DNA of 64,000 bases from Spisula solida (GCA_947247005.1 OX365956.1:10684089-10748088); one strand, 5' to 3'; shown: positions 1-12,184, numbered from the stretch's first letter. Numbers and translations: made by a program. The notes: generated by a model not told the origin, from the sequence alone.

Positions 1-1257
1 TTGTATGGCAGAGAATTGTATCAGGCAGTTGAATACTAGGATGAAGCATATGATTTGTTTAAAATAGCTTAGCAAACTTTAATCTGCAACGCCTGAAAAA
101 TCCGCTGCATAAATCATATTGTATCAATTATAGATATATGCTAAATATAGATTAACAATAAAACACCCAAAGAAGTCCATGGTTGCTATGTAACAAGTCA
201 CCAAGATCTTGCTAGGGACATCACAAATTGCAGCCATTTTTTGCCCGCTTTAAAAGAAATTTGAGCATTTTCAGTTAATAAACGATTTTTAACTTTAGTT
301 TATACTAATTTATTAAGGGTCGATTGTGAAACAAGTTTTTCCAACTTATATTAATCACTCTCGACACCTCATTCCTGATGTTATCCATCGCAACGAGGGT
401 ATGAGAGAAGAGAAGCCAGTTTCTCTTTTATGCTGAGCGTCTAGCAAGGGAGTTTCTGGTACCATTTTTATTTCGTCTTTGGTATGACGCGGCCAGGGAT
501 CGAACCCGAGACCTCCCGCACTCGAAGCGACTACTATTAGATATTATGAAGTAAATCGAGCGGGAATTGTTCAAATATGTGAGATGTTAACCACTCTTAA
601 AATTGGACCGTTTGCCGCTAGATCGAATATGTTGGAAAACACTATTTTCTATAGTTCTGTCGGTTACCGTCCAGGCATACACCACTAAGGGTTATTGGGT
701 TTGGGTTCTAAGGGTTAGATGTTTAGGGTCAGCGAGACGGAGTCGCCAATTGTTTTTGTTACTTTAAATGTGCGACATCACTGAAGCAATTATGCGTTTG
801 TTTATGACGAGTCTGTAAGGCAGCCATTTTTATGCGGCATAACTAAAGTATGTATCTGGACCGAAAATTCGCTAAGATTTAAAATATGGACTAAAATCGT
901 AAACCCCCTTGATAGCTCCTACAATGAATAAGATGGGTTTTTTTAAAGAAGAACCAACAGCTGTTTGCTAAAATGGGGCTCTTGTTGACATTCGTGAGAT
1001 GTCGGATTTTTCTAAGCTGCAATGTGATGCTTTCCTGGAGCAAATAAAGTGCTAGGTCATTCAGTGTGTGCCTGCCAGATTGTCCAAGACCTAAAGGAAA
1101 ATCCCCGCTATATGCAGCGCATTTGTTCATACTAGTACATTTAAAATCAGTAATACTTTTCCAAGGTTTATAGCATACCCGAAATCATGTGTAGAGGTTC
1201 ATGCGATAACACATTTTGATTGGATCAACGAGATGGGCGGAGTTGGCGTATGTTTAA
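1..1257. other. Noncoding flank, no gene seen
   Basis: No exon with a convincing acceptor, open frame and donor was found here. It probably lies in an intron or upstream region of the plus-strand gene whose last exons are at 6013-9312. The only recognisable content is a tRNA-derived short repeat near 340-545. Confidence 0.4.
340..545 (-). repeat. tRNA-derived SINE-like repeat
   Basis: On the minus strand the block near 490-530 reads like the 3' half of a tRNA: its complement on the plus strand is GGGATCGAACCCGAGACC, an inverted box B. The adjoining stretch around 357-410 (CACCTCATTCCTGATGTTAT and following GAGGGTATGAGAGAA) recurs with a few changes at about 31990-32045, so this is a dispersed repeat and not a tRNA gene. 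Subfamily is not known to me. Confidence 0.5.
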
Positions 1258-1259
1258 TA

Positions 1260-1735
1260 GTGGGGTGACAATTGGTGATTTTTTGGGGTGAGGTGACAAC
1301 TCAAGTAGAACAAGCAATGTTATATACCAAAATGTTCGCCTATGTCTGTACTATTTGGAACTGCCGGCATAAATTGTCAAAGCGTGGTGCGGACACGGAA
1401 ATCCAAGATGGCGTCCAAGATGGCCGCAATAATTTACTCATACACTTAAAATCTATGTTCTCATGCAATTATTTTATTTATGTATGTAGTCACAAATATT
1501 TGCTTGGATATTATTCATTTGATAATGTACATCAAATGGACATACAAGACTGACCACTTTGAGGTCAAGGTCATGGTCATTTCAAGGTCAAATTACGAAA
1601 AAAAGCTGAAAAAATGATGTTTCCTAAACATTATTAACTTTGTATTGTACTCCAAATGGACTTGAAAAATGACCAATCAAGGTCAAGGTCAATGTCATTT
1701 CAAGGTCAAACTACCAAAAATACCTGAAAATTTGA
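1260..1735 (+). repeat. Left inverted arm of foldback 1
   Basis: This arm pairs with 5158-5900. Near 1400-1430 it contains two AAGATGGC words 14 bp apart (the first reads AAGATGGCG), which resemble the vertebrate YY1 core. At about 1561-1592 and 1679-1712 it has clusters of AAGGTCA, the extended half-site bound by ERR/SF-1 type nuclear receptors. Whether any factor binds is inference. The open frame at 1272-1553 is an accidental frame inside the arm. Confidence 0.75.
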
Positions 1736-1839
1736 TCTTTCATTGCATTTTGTCTTATTATGAAATTTGGTGAACGTTATATTTTGTTGTAGATCATTGA
1801 TGTGATCAGAGTTCTTTCATTAAAAATAATAATTTATAC

Positions 1840-4640
1840 TGAACTCCTATATGTGGCATCCCAGACCATATGGGGTACATAACACTGTCAAGTACAACCA
1901 TCCCGTGCAATAATGGGTACTCACTACTACGTGTTAAAGTCATACTTAGTCCTAAGGGTACTATATACAAAGTACAGCCAAACCAAATCATCACCATCAC
2001 ATACCAGGCCAGAATGGGTTCTAACCACCAATAAGTACATTCTGTAACCAATGGAGTACATGTCATGTTCTTACAACTGCCCATAACAACCATTCCTATC
2101 GAGTTCTCAATGCCACTATATCTATACCTGAGGCCCAATGGGGTACTTACAACCACAGAGTAGAGCCAACCAAGGCCATATTGGTTAATCACCACCATAT
2201 CAGTCTCGATATGGTACTCACAATCACTGAGCACAGCTGTAAAGGCCCTATGGGTTACTCATTAGTACAAATCACAGTCGTATAAGGCCCAAAGGGGTAG
2301 TCATCCAAAATAATTACAACTTTCCATGCCCAATAGGGGTGCTCGTAACCAATGAATTACAGCCTTACCAGGTCCTATGGGCTACACCCAAGTCACAACA
2401 AAAGGGTACAGACATCCAAGGCCCAATCAACACCACCAATAAGCATTGAGTACAGTCACCTGACCCTATGTGGTACTTGCCACCGACGATTACAGCCATA
2501 CTATGTTCTAAGGGGTACTTGGACCAACTGAGTACAGCCATACCAGGTGCAATACAGCCACCCTAGGCCCTACTGGGTATTTCACCACCACTAATTATGG
2601 CCACACTTATCCCTATGGGTTAGTTGCAACCACTAAATACAGCTATAATTAGATCCCATGTGGTAATTACCACCACCAATTACAGCCACCATAGGCCCTA
2701 TGCCCTACTCACAACCACTGTGTATAGCCATACTATGCTTGAGGATACTCGCATCTACTGAGAACAACCATTCAATGCCCTATTTGGTATTTAACACTGC
2801 ATATAGAACAGCCATCCCAGGCCAATTTATGTTCTCACCTCCAAAAGTTCAACTATCCCAGGCCCATTTGGGAACCCATCACCACCAATTACATCATACC
2901 AGGTCTTAAGGAGTACTCGCCACCACTCAATACAGCCATCCTAGGCCCAATTGGAAACCCACAACCACAGAATACAGCCATCACAGGTTCCATTTGGTAC
3001 CCACCACCTTGAGTACAGCCACCACAGGCCCTATTGAATACCCTATACCACAGAAAACAGCCAACCCATGCCTCATTTGGTACCCACAACCTCTGAGCAC
3101 AGCCATCCCAGGCCCTATTGGATACCCATCACAACAGAGAACAGCCGATCCCAGGCCCCATTTGGTACCCACTACCTCTGAGTACAGTCATCCCAGGCCT
3201 ATTGGGTATCCACCACCTCTGAGTAGTCATCCAAGGCCCCATTGAGTACCCACCCTCATGAATTCCAGCTATCACAGGCCCTATTGAGTATGCACCATTA
3301 CAGATTTCAGCCATCCAAGTCCCTATTGAGTACCCACCACCTCTGAGCAGTCATCCAAGGCCCTATTGAGTACTCTCCCTCACAGAATTCAGCAATCCCA
3401 GGCCCTATTGTGTACCCAGTACCTCTGAATACAGTCATCCAAGGCCTTATTGAGTACTCTCCCTCACAGATTTCAGCCATCCAATGCCCTATTGAGTACC
3501 CATCATCACATATTTCAGCCATCCCAAGCCCCATTGAGTACCCACCACCTCTGAGTACAGTCATCCAAGCCCTATTGAGTACCTGTCATCACATATTTCA
3601 GCCATCCCAAGCCCATTGAGTAGCCATCCTCACAGAATTCAGCCATCTCATGTCCTATTGTGCACCCACTATCACAGATTTCAGCCATCCCAAGCCCTAT
3701 TTTGTACCCACCATCACAGATATTAGCCATACCAGTCCCTATTGGGTACCAACTATCACAGATTAAGCCATCTAAGGCCCTATTGAGTACCCACCCTCAC
3801 AGATTTCAGCCATCCCAAGCTCTATTGGGTACCAATCATCACAGATTTCCGCCATCCCAAGCCCTATTGAGTACCCATCATCAGATATTTCACCCAACCC
3901 AAGCCCTATTTTGTACCCACCATCACAGATTAAGCCATCTCATGCCCTATTGAGTACCCACCCTCACAAATTTCAGCCATCGCAAGCCTATTGGGTACCC
4001 ACCATCACAGCACAGATTTCAGCCACCCCAAGCCCTATTATGTACCCACATCACAGATTCCAGTCATCCCAAGCCCTATTGGGTACCCACCATCACAGAT
4101 TTCAGCCACCCCAAGCCCTATTATGTACCCACATCACAGATTCCAGCCATCCCAAGCCTATTGGGTACCCACCATCACAGATTTCAGCCATCCCAAGCTC
4201 TATTGGGTACCCACCATCACAGATTTCAGCCATCCCAAGCCCTATTGGGTACCCACCATCACAGATTTCAGCCATCCCAAGCCCTATTGTGTGCTCACCA
4301 CAGATTGAGCCATCCCAGGCCTTATTGAGTTCCCACCCTCACAGATTTCAGCCATCCCAAGCCCTATAGTGTACCCACCTAACTTATTAAAGCAATACCA
4401 TACCATACGGAGTACTCCCCCCACACCGAGTGCAGCAATCCTTGGCCCTATTCGAGTAATGACCAACACCAATTATGGCCATTTAAAAGTTAAAGGGGTA
4501 CAAAGGCAACCACTGAATTTAGCCATACCAGACCCTATGTAGTAAACCTACTTACCAATACAAATTCAGCCATATCCGGCCATAAGGGATACCTAACCAT
4601 CACATAGTTCAGCCATCTTAGGCCCAAGAGGTGACTCACC
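1840..4640 (-). repeat. 42-bp minisatellite core of foldback 1
   Basis: Tandem units of about 42 bp have the core CCCTATTGGGTACCCACC followed by ATCACAGATTTCAGCCATCC. Units are degenerate at the left edge (1840-2700) and most alike around 3960-4310, the gradient expected from unequal exchange. Read on the minus strand, a unit (ATGGCTG...GGTGGGTACCCAATAGGGC) aligns with the 53110-56400 array unit (ATGACAG...GGTGGGTCCCCCTTAGGGC). Because 42 is a multiple of 3, several long open frames arise. None looks like a protein. Confidence 0.85.
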
Positions 4641-5157
4641 ATGTCCAAACGTTTTGTTGAAATTCCCACAGTAGGAGATGCTTGGTATATTAAATGGCCT
4701 GTCATCTTTAAATGGTTGCAGCAAGTCTGCTTTTTGCTGTGTCTAAATTCCCCAATCCCAGAATCTAAAATCCAGCCAAAGTCTATTTCCCGGGATCGGG
4801 AATCAAAGGGCCTGTCAAAATCCTGTCCGTTAGGAATTGTTTTCTGTCTAAAGTCCACTGTATGCCCGCCACTCCCCCACCCTGGGGCAAAATATTGATA
4901 GGTGCATTATTGTATATAATAACTGTTTAATATGTAATAATGTTGTCAAACCATTAACAATAATAACCATTCACGGCTGCAATATTGTACATTACGTACA
5001 ATCGCTTATGTTCCGTCACAAAATTTAAATAGATTTTCTATTTGCAGTAAAAATATATCACTTCTAATGAAATAATTTACACTTAGAATACCTGCAATCA
5101 CATCTAAAACAAAATACAATGTTCAGCATTTGTTTATAATAACAATTTGCGACGTAT

Positions 5158-5900
5158 TATCAAATTTTCAGGTATTTTTGGTAGTTTGACCTTGAAATGA
5201 CATTGACCTTGACCTTGAGTGGTCATTTTTCAAGTCCATTTGGAGTACAGTACAAAGTTAATAATGTTTAGACAAACATTTAATCATACCATTAGAAATA
5301 ATACTGTCAGTAGTTGAATACTAAAATTTTAAATAGGGAATCAGCAATCTAGGAATGCCATCTCGGCCAACATGTACATGCATAATAATGTCAGTTTTGA
5401 CAAAGTTTAAATATTTTGAACAGAAAATTCAACTAATAATAAGAGAATATGTGCTTACCAACACTTTTATCACTTTTAATACCAACTTGAATATAAAACA
5501 TATGTTAAAACAAGAAAACAAGTGAGGAAACATAATTTTTTCAGCTTTTTTTTGTAATTGACCTTGAATTGACCGTGACCTTGACCTCAAAGTGGTCAGT
5601 CTTGTATGTCCATTTGATGTACATTATCAAATGAATAATATCCAAGCAAATATTTGTGACTACATACATAAATAAAAAAAATGCATGAGAACATAGAATT
5701 TTAAGTGTATGTGTAAATTATGGCGGCCATCTTGGACGCCATCTTGGATTTCCATGTCCGCACCACGCGTTGACAATTTATGCCGGCAGTTCCATATAGT
5801 ACAGACATAGGCGAACATTTTGGTATATAACATTGCTTGTTCTACTTGAGTTGTCGCCTACTCCTTAAATAAGCCACTTTTGAGCTGATTGTCACCCCAC
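5158..5900 (-). repeat. Right inverted arm of foldback 1
   Basis: This is the inverse of 1260-1735, with near-identity over 5548-5900 (apart from the outermost tens of bases, which diverge just inside the 13-bp tip) and again over about 5158-5275. The intervening 5276-5545 is unique to this arm. It contains the inverted doublet ATGGCGGCCATCTTGG / ACGCCATCTTGG at about 5718-5748. Confidence 0.75.
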
Positions 5901-6012
5901 TATAAGACATTTAAACACAATAACAATATATTATCGCTGGCGTTTTCAACAGCAGCCCAGTCAAAATGTTGTTGGTACGGAGATGTCTTACTGTAACATG
6001 TTTACATTACAG

Positions 6013-9000
6013 ATGGTAAAATAAACCATCAACAACAAATGAGCCAACTATCAAGGTATGTGACCAATGTTATTTGTTTCATATTAAGTATTAAAATTTG
6101 TCAAAACTTTTGTCTGTCGTTTCTTTCGTGCGTGTCTCACTAAATTTGCTTCAATGTAATGCAGTGAAACATTCGAATCCTGCATCTGTACATTTCTGCA
6201 TCATATTATCTGCTTCAGGTAAACCAATGTTGAAGACGTCTGATTTCGCCGCATCTTTTAGTCCAGAGCTTACTTACCAATCTCCAATTGATTAGCCATT
6301 TACTTTTTAATCCGTGTAAATGGTGAATTTAACAACTGAGACAGTCGTATCCGGTGTATAACATCGATACACTCGATACTATACTGAACAATGTTTATAT
6401 TAACATGGTACAATGGACTAGCTTGAATACCTTCGACTAACAGCATCGGCAAACGATTGGAGCGACCTCTGCTCTGTCGTAAAGTTGATTGGTGTTCAAG
6501 TGAAAGCCTGAGAGGGTCAGTTATGAGTCGAAGCGAATATTACTGTGTTGCGTGAGTAAAACACAGAAAATTGTCCATTTATTTTTATAGGATGAGATCT
6601 GATTTCGCAACATGATAATTTAGTCCAAGGTTCATCAGTCTTGGTGGATGATTTACATTACATGGGAGGTTCAGTTATCGAGCAAAGCGAAAACGTATTT
6701 AAGTTAATGAACCTGGTGTAATTACAAAAATATTATTCGTAATTATATTTTCAGCATACACCATGAAGAGGATCATACACAGGATGATAGTCCAGGTACG
6801 TAGTTACTGTATATTCCTTTCCATCAATAAGGGTTGTACTAACAATTAACTATAAATAACTTAAGTCCTCAAACGGACCGAATTCATGGTGAACAAAAAT
6901 GTAAACGTGTTTTGGTCAATTGTCGCTGGATAGTCCAAACCTCGAATCTGGGGTTGTTTTTGTCTCAACTGATTTTTGAATGCAGTAGAAAAGGTGAGAC
7001 CGATTTACACATTCTGTCAAAATAACGTACATCCGCACCAATCAGTTCACGTGACACATCTGCACCAATCAGTTTCTTTACTACAAGTCATGTGACACAT
7101 CTGCACCAATACGTTTCTTTACTACAAATCATGTGACACATCTGCACCAATACGTTTCTTTACTACAAGTCATGTTACACATTTGCACCAATACGTTTCT
7201 TTACTACAAATCATGTGACACATCTGCACCAATACGTTTCTTTACTACAAGTCAGGTTACATACACATTTGCACCAATAAGTTTCTTTACTACAAGTCAT
7301 GTGACACTTCGAAACTTTGTTACTATTTATTTTGTGTCAGAATGTCAAACATGATTCGACTTTTTCGCACAAATTATTCTAAAATTTCTCGTATCACCTT
7401 TTTTATATGATTGTGTTTCCCGTAAAGGCACCTGTCGTTGTCAACTAATATGATAGATATCAAGAGAGATAACTCTGTAGTGCCTTATTTTATGTTGATT
7501 AGAGTTATTATCCTTATGTTTGATGTTTCGTTTAATATGACGCAAACATGAAAACAACATATTAGTGAATGCATTTAGTTACCTTCAAAAGTTTGTTTGG
7601 CCTGTATGTTACTGTAATTTAAGTATTTGTTTGTTTTTATGTTGGCTCCATAATGCCGGTGCAGCACCGGTAAACACCAATTAAATAAAAAGGATCAGTT
7701 GACGACACCAGTTTTCATGGTACAGGGAGGCTACAGTACTACATCTAGCCTGTTGTATCGCAAGAAACTGACAACCTTTCCATACATTGAGGGTAGATCT
7801 ATAGCAAGACTAAAGTAACTGTTCTATCCCGGGCTCGTACTAGGATATTCTGAATAACAAGATATTTATACTACATTGTAACTATGATAATACTATTGTA
7901 TTATAGGTGCTATCACGGAGCAGAATGTGTAAGTTTATATAAGCAATTATTTGGCCACTGCTGACGTATATGTTGAAAATCAACAATTTTAAACAACAGT
8001 TTGATTATTCCGATTTATTTGTAAATACATGTAAACTCTATGTGCAGTTGAAGCTAGATTGGAGTAAAACACATAGGTCAGTGGTTTGTTACTTGGGGTA
8101 ATATCCAATTGAAATATGACGCACCAAAGAAACCATTTTAACACCAGAAGCTATTTGGATCTGAGGAAAGAAAAGTCTTTCTTTATTTCGTACATATGAA
8201 CCAAAATTATTATAAGAATTAATAGATATATGTGGGAACTTGACTTATGATTGATGAAAGAGGATGTAATTAAATGAAAACACTGTAGCGCTCAGACAAC
8301 TCAAAGCCACACAGAAACGACGACAACGCTTAGTAACCCACGCTAGAGTCGGACATAGAACGAACCCTCCACATCCCAATCCACGCTAGAGTCGGACATA
8401 GAACGAACCCTCCGCATCCGAACCCACGCTAGAGTCGGGCATAGAAAGAACCCTCCACATCCCTACCCACGTTAGAGTCGGACATAGAACGAACCCTCCA
8501 CATCCCAACCCACGCTAGAGTCGGACATAGAACGAACCCTCCACATCCCAACCCACGCTAGAGTCGGACATAGAACGAACCCTCCACATCCCAACCCACG
8601 CTAGAGTCGGACATAGAACGAACCCTCCACATCCCAACCCACGACTCTGGGACATAGAACGAACCCTCCACATCCCAAATACGCATATGCAAAGCAAGCC
8701 TATATACTCACCCAACAATGAATGACATACTGTGGTCTTTGAATTTCGTGCATAATTAACCATAAAGGGAGGTAATCCTGAACTATTGTACATATGCGTT
8801 TCTACTTTATAGTACTGCTGAAGTCTCTCAGTATGAGCCATTAGGAACGACCAGGACAGAGCCATCAACATACATGGCATTACAAACAGGACAAGGTAAG
8901 TTTGAAATACTGCTGTCTGACAATGTGCGCGAAATAAGATAATTCATACAAATGGTTTGTGTACCGGTTTAAAATTAGTTTCAAATTCTTTCAACTTCAG

Positions 9001-9312
9001 TCTTACGACTTGCACCTCTAGGTGAACGGTTATATATCAAGTTCTGGAACGCCATTGTTAATGTCATCTAGGGCATCGGAGCAAACATGTATTTCTCTTA
9101 AATAAAGGGACATAGACCATTATTGTCAGCTGCAGTTTTATCGATTTGACTCTAATTACGGACCATTCTTTAATATGCAGTTTCTATGTACGCTGCTTTT
9201 GTATTGTCTTCATAACATTATGTCGAACGTTTTTATTTGTACAGAAATTGAGGATGGAAGTTATGAAAATGCTGACCAAACGTATGTGAACACTAACTTG
9301 AAGAGCAAATAG
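6013..9312 (+). CDS. 3' exons of a tyrosine-motif receptor-tail gene
   Basis: Five consecutive exons fit in phase: 6013-6055, 6755-6795, 7907-7928, 8813-8895 and 9245-9312. Each has an AG acceptor and GT donor (for example TTTATAG before 8813 and GGTAAGT after 8895), and the leftover bases join as AG|C, G|GT, GT|T and G|AA with no stop. They encode about 77 residues rich in Glu, Gln, Thr and Ser with no hydrophobic segment, ending at TAG 9310-9312. The tail has four tyrosine motifs in order: YEPL, YMAL, YENA, YVNT. YEPL and YMAL are 9 residues apart, as in an ITAM; YENA and YVNT fit the Grb2-type YxN motif. I infer a receptor cytoplasmic tail (Draper/MEGF-like or receptor phosphatase are candidates). 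The extracellular and membrane exons are not in the window, and foldback 1 ends 112 bp before exon 6013. Confidence 0.7.
7036..7310 (+). repeat. 41-bp minisatellite in an intron
   Basis: About six to seven units are built on GACACATCTGCACCAATACG and TTTCTTTACTACAAGTCATG. The array lies wholly in the 6796-7906 intron of the receptor-tail gene. The small open frame across it is repeat-derived. Confidence 0.85.
7640..7700 (+). repeat. Hairpin plus AATAAA, possible LINE 3' end
   Basis: CCGGTGC-A-GCACCGG forms a 7-bp hairpin at about 7657-7671 and is followed by AAATAAAAA near 7682. The layout recalls the GGCCGGTGGCC plus AATAAA ends of the LINE copies at 24381-24406 and 62604-62630. There is no coding remnant beside it. 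Confidence 0.3.
8337..8675 (+). repeat. 43-bp minisatellite in an intron
   Basis: About eight units are built on CCCACGCTAGAGTCGGACAT and AGAACGAACCCTCCACATCC. The array lies in the 7929-8812 intron, just upstream of the ITAM-like exon. Units are nearly identical, which suggests recent expansion. Confidence 0.9.
8813..8895 (+). CDS. Exon with ITAM-like YEPL-x9-YMAL
   Basis: This 83-nt exon (1+81+1) lies between TTCTACTTTATAG and GGTAAGTTTG. It carries two YxxL motifs separated by nine residues (Gly, Thr, Arg, Glu, Pro, Ser). The immunoreceptor consensus is YxxL/I-x(6-12)-YxxL/I, so the spacing fits. Confidence 0.72.
9245..9312 (+). CDS. Terminal coding exon with two YxN motifs
   Basis: The exon follows the acceptor TTTTTATTTGTACAG and encodes YENA and, seven residues after it starts, YVNT. 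It ends with a Leu-Lys-Ser-Lys terminus and TAG. The downstream 9313-9660 is presumably 3' UTR; I found no canonical AATAAA in it. Confidence 0.7.
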
Positions 9313-9682
9313 GCAGCAGGCTGGAAACGTACATACAGTATCTACTACAAGTGTTTTACAAGACTTGTTGTACCGGCGTACTGGTGATACTGTTTGCTGT
9401 GTGCTGCACACTCACTGAATTTGTCTTATTTCGAGTATTACTCTGTGTAAAAAAATGTAAATGTTATCTCAGTCATGTTTTAACCTATCAATGACAGCAA
9501 TCATCAGTTTTTACTATATTTAAACGACCTCAAATACTGTTTTTATTTGTCCCCTCATAGCCAGTCATTTGTTTATTTAAAATACTAGTAAATATGTAAT
9601 GGTATTCTATGTTTGTGAATGCAATATTGTATATTTTCGTCCGAAGTGACTTAGATTTCTTCATGTAGAGAACCTTGGTGTT

Positions 9683-10440
9683 TTGTTACATGACCATTTA
9701 TATTTCAATAAGACTATCAGATGTGTAGCACTAAGCGCGAACCATTTTGGGTCTGTGCCATATAATGTTTATGTTAAACTGTTTTATTCATGTGTGTGGC
9801 CTGTTTTTGCATATGATTCCTCCGCATCGGACAACAGATCTTATCCTTGTAGCAATGCAGACCAAGACATGGCCATGCACTATTATTTGGGCGTTGGTAA
9901 GTCCATACCCAGCACAGCCCGATATGGCGAGATAGCCTGGCAGCCACATGAGTCTGTGACAGTCAGGAGTTGTATAGGATTAATAAAATGGAACAGTCAA
10001 TAATTAATTATTACATATTAGCATAGTGGTTATCTAAAAGTGGAAACAATTGTAAAAACTATACAGAATATGAATAAGCTTGGAGTAGAAGAACCAACGA
10101 GATTATGTTTTACTATGACGTCGAAATGTTTTTGTAACAAATGTGTTATTGTGTAAATGATCGAAGAGCTCAAATTAATAGAAATATCGGAATAAGCGGT
10201 CGAGGTGGAAATAAATTAAGAACATATAGAATGTTTAAGCAAGATTTTAAAAGAGACCTATTTGTCTATAATAGCACCGGTAACACACAGGGCAGCATTA
10301 ATCGAATTTAGATGTGGTGTTGCACCTATAAGAATTGAAACTGGACGGTATGAGAATATTACTGTTAATAGCCGACTCTGTCAAATTTGCAATACAGATA
10401 ACATTGAAAATGAATTACATGCTCATATATAGTTCAGCTT
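9683..10440 (+). pseudogene. Degraded LINE, C-terminal part
   Basis: The first frame (9683-10003) reads like the region after the reverse transcriptase domain in LINEs: a chain of CVALSANHFGSVPYNVYVKL, then WPVFAYDS, then MHYYLGVGK. After several stops and shifts, about 10290-10440 gives RAALIEFRCGVAPIRIETGR and a Cys-x2-Cys motif (LCQICN) followed by ENELH. That is the start of the C-terminal CCHC zinc knuckle typical of these elements. No poly(A) or tail repeat was identified. It is dead, and the clade is not assignable by eye. Confidence 0.6.
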
Positions 10441-11587
10441 ATAGCAGTATCAGAAATGAATGTTTAATGCATGTTCTGATATCAATTCAACTTTTGCCGA
10501 ACTAATAAATGAAGAAATGTTCTTAAAATATCAAGTTTCAAGTAGTTGATACATTAGGCATTACATTACACCATTTCGACATACACGTTAATTAAAATAT
10601 GGTATTTGCATTAAGAAAACAAAGACTCTTAAATGGGACCAATTTTGGTCAGGGAAAAGTGACATTTTCCCAATTATTAGTATACACGAGTTGATAGTGT
10701 TAATCCACTTAGTGTTACAGCTACACTAAACGGATTATAAAATGTGCGGTAACAAATGAAAAGCTAATAACACTGATCTTTGATATACCGTTCACTTATT
10801 AAAATATCATTGATACCAGAAAGATAAAGCATCACTTGCATTCAAATTTGAACAACCCTCGTATAAGCTTGACGATGTTTCCTAATAGTTGCTTCTTTTA
10901 TCTCTCCCTAAGAAGCTATTGTTAATCAGTTCATCTACAAGATACGTAATAACATTTTTGTTGATCGACGTGCATCCGTGAGTTACTCCAATAACATTAA
11001 CGAAGATGACATTCTACAAAATATTGTTGGTTACGTGCACTCTGAATTTACCGAATACGCCAGGTATTATCATATGATGATGCTAACAGGAAATAACTGA
11101 TTGACTAGTTGGCTTTGGTGTCGGGAGTGACGCGAATGTCGCGAATTTTCTACTTTTGTATGATATTATAAATATGCTTATGTTTTCTATTGTTGCTATT
11201 GTCATTAGGAAAATGTATTTGTATCGAAAATTATGTCAGTAAATGCAATCAACGGCCCCCATTGATAATGTAAGAACGGTTCCAAGGAACGACTCTATAC
11301 AACGAGGCCAATCGAAGAGTCGTTAAGTGTGCAAACAGCTACGGTGCGGTTAACCGCGATCCCGTATATGAAGGAGAGTAAATGTTACTCGAGTTCATAC
11401 TTTATAATTCTTTGGATCTACTGATTATATGTTTCTTATTTGATAGTGAAAATAACGGATTTTGTTTAAATGTAAGCAATGTCTTAAACATTACAAAACT
11501 ATATTTGATTATAATCCAGTTACAAATTAAACTGACGGTACTTGTCAATTCATTCTCTTATTATATACATGTGTACTTCTGGAACAA
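10441..11587. other. No gene seen
   Basis: AT-rich sequence without a supported exon. It is probably decayed retroelement sequence, since coding debris flanks it on both sides. Confidence 0.35.
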
Positions 11588-11872
11588 TGTGAACGCTCAT
11601 GTGAATGTGGAGGTGACCAAAGGATCACGGATGCTAATACAAACCCCACCACAAACACGTGGAAAAATGATTCAAATTACACGATTCAGTGCACAGATGC
11701 TATGGGCGGGAATATCTCATTGTGTGACACGACACGAACAAATTGGATTTTGCAAGTCGAATGATGTGCATGCAATCCGGATATGCCACCACTGAAGAAA
11801 ATTCGAGTATGGATTAATTGTATAGAGCGAAAGTGTGACCTTTGGGCACACTCGCTGTGTGTTGGACTATAA
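11588..11872 (+). pseudogene. Cys-rich fragment with PHD-like half finger
   Basis: One frame interrupted by a single TGA at 11762-11764. Before the stop it has scattered cysteines and Asn-Thr-rich sequence. After it, 11765-11869 reads CAC, then WINCIERKCDLWAHSLCVGL, then TAA. The pattern C-x4-C-x4-H-x2-C plus the surrounding Trp and VGL resembles the middle of a PHD finger of the kind found in some transposons and LINE first proteins. The last Cys pair is missing. It could instead be a broken host exon. Confidence 0.4.
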
Positions 11873-12184
11873 CTAGGGCGGGTGGGTTATGTCCAAAATA
11901 TATTATAAATGCCTATAAGCACACACGGCTGTTTCATTTATACCAGAGTAAAAAATGTCACAAAATACGCCCGTCTGGGGAATGGTAAATGAAATAAATC
12001 ATACCTGGGTCATACACATTGTCATCATGTTTGAAGATGATCAGATGAAAAATGTGTGAATTCGAGTACATACAAGACTGACGGACGGAATGCTAAATCC
12101 CCCCACAAACATATAGCAGGTGGGACCTAAAAAGACAACAAATTGTCGAGACACCAGGGACCAGGTCATCGTTAGCGAATGACA

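Larger units (their letters stand above)
1260..5900. mobile_element. Foldback element 1 with minisatellite core
   Basis: A 4.6-kb unit begins GTGGGGTGACAAT at 1260 and ends with the exact inverse, ATTGTCACCCCAC, at 5900. A TA dinucleotide sits directly outside each end (1258-1259 and 5901-5902). The inverted arms run roughly 1260-1735 and 5158-5900, and the right arm carries about 270 bp that the left lacks. Between the arms is a degenerate 42-bp tandem array and no transposase-like frame, so the unit looks non-autonomous. A TA target duplication would fit the Tc1/mariner style of insertion, but the family cannot be assigned. A related element with the same plan lies at 51915-57132. Confidence 0.8.

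Noticed and set aside
3911..4369. 152-residue frame of PSQISAIPSPIGYPP-like repeats
   Set aside because: Satellite by-product. Proline-rich appearance comes from CCC/CCA words. Overlapping frames in other phases are equally open.
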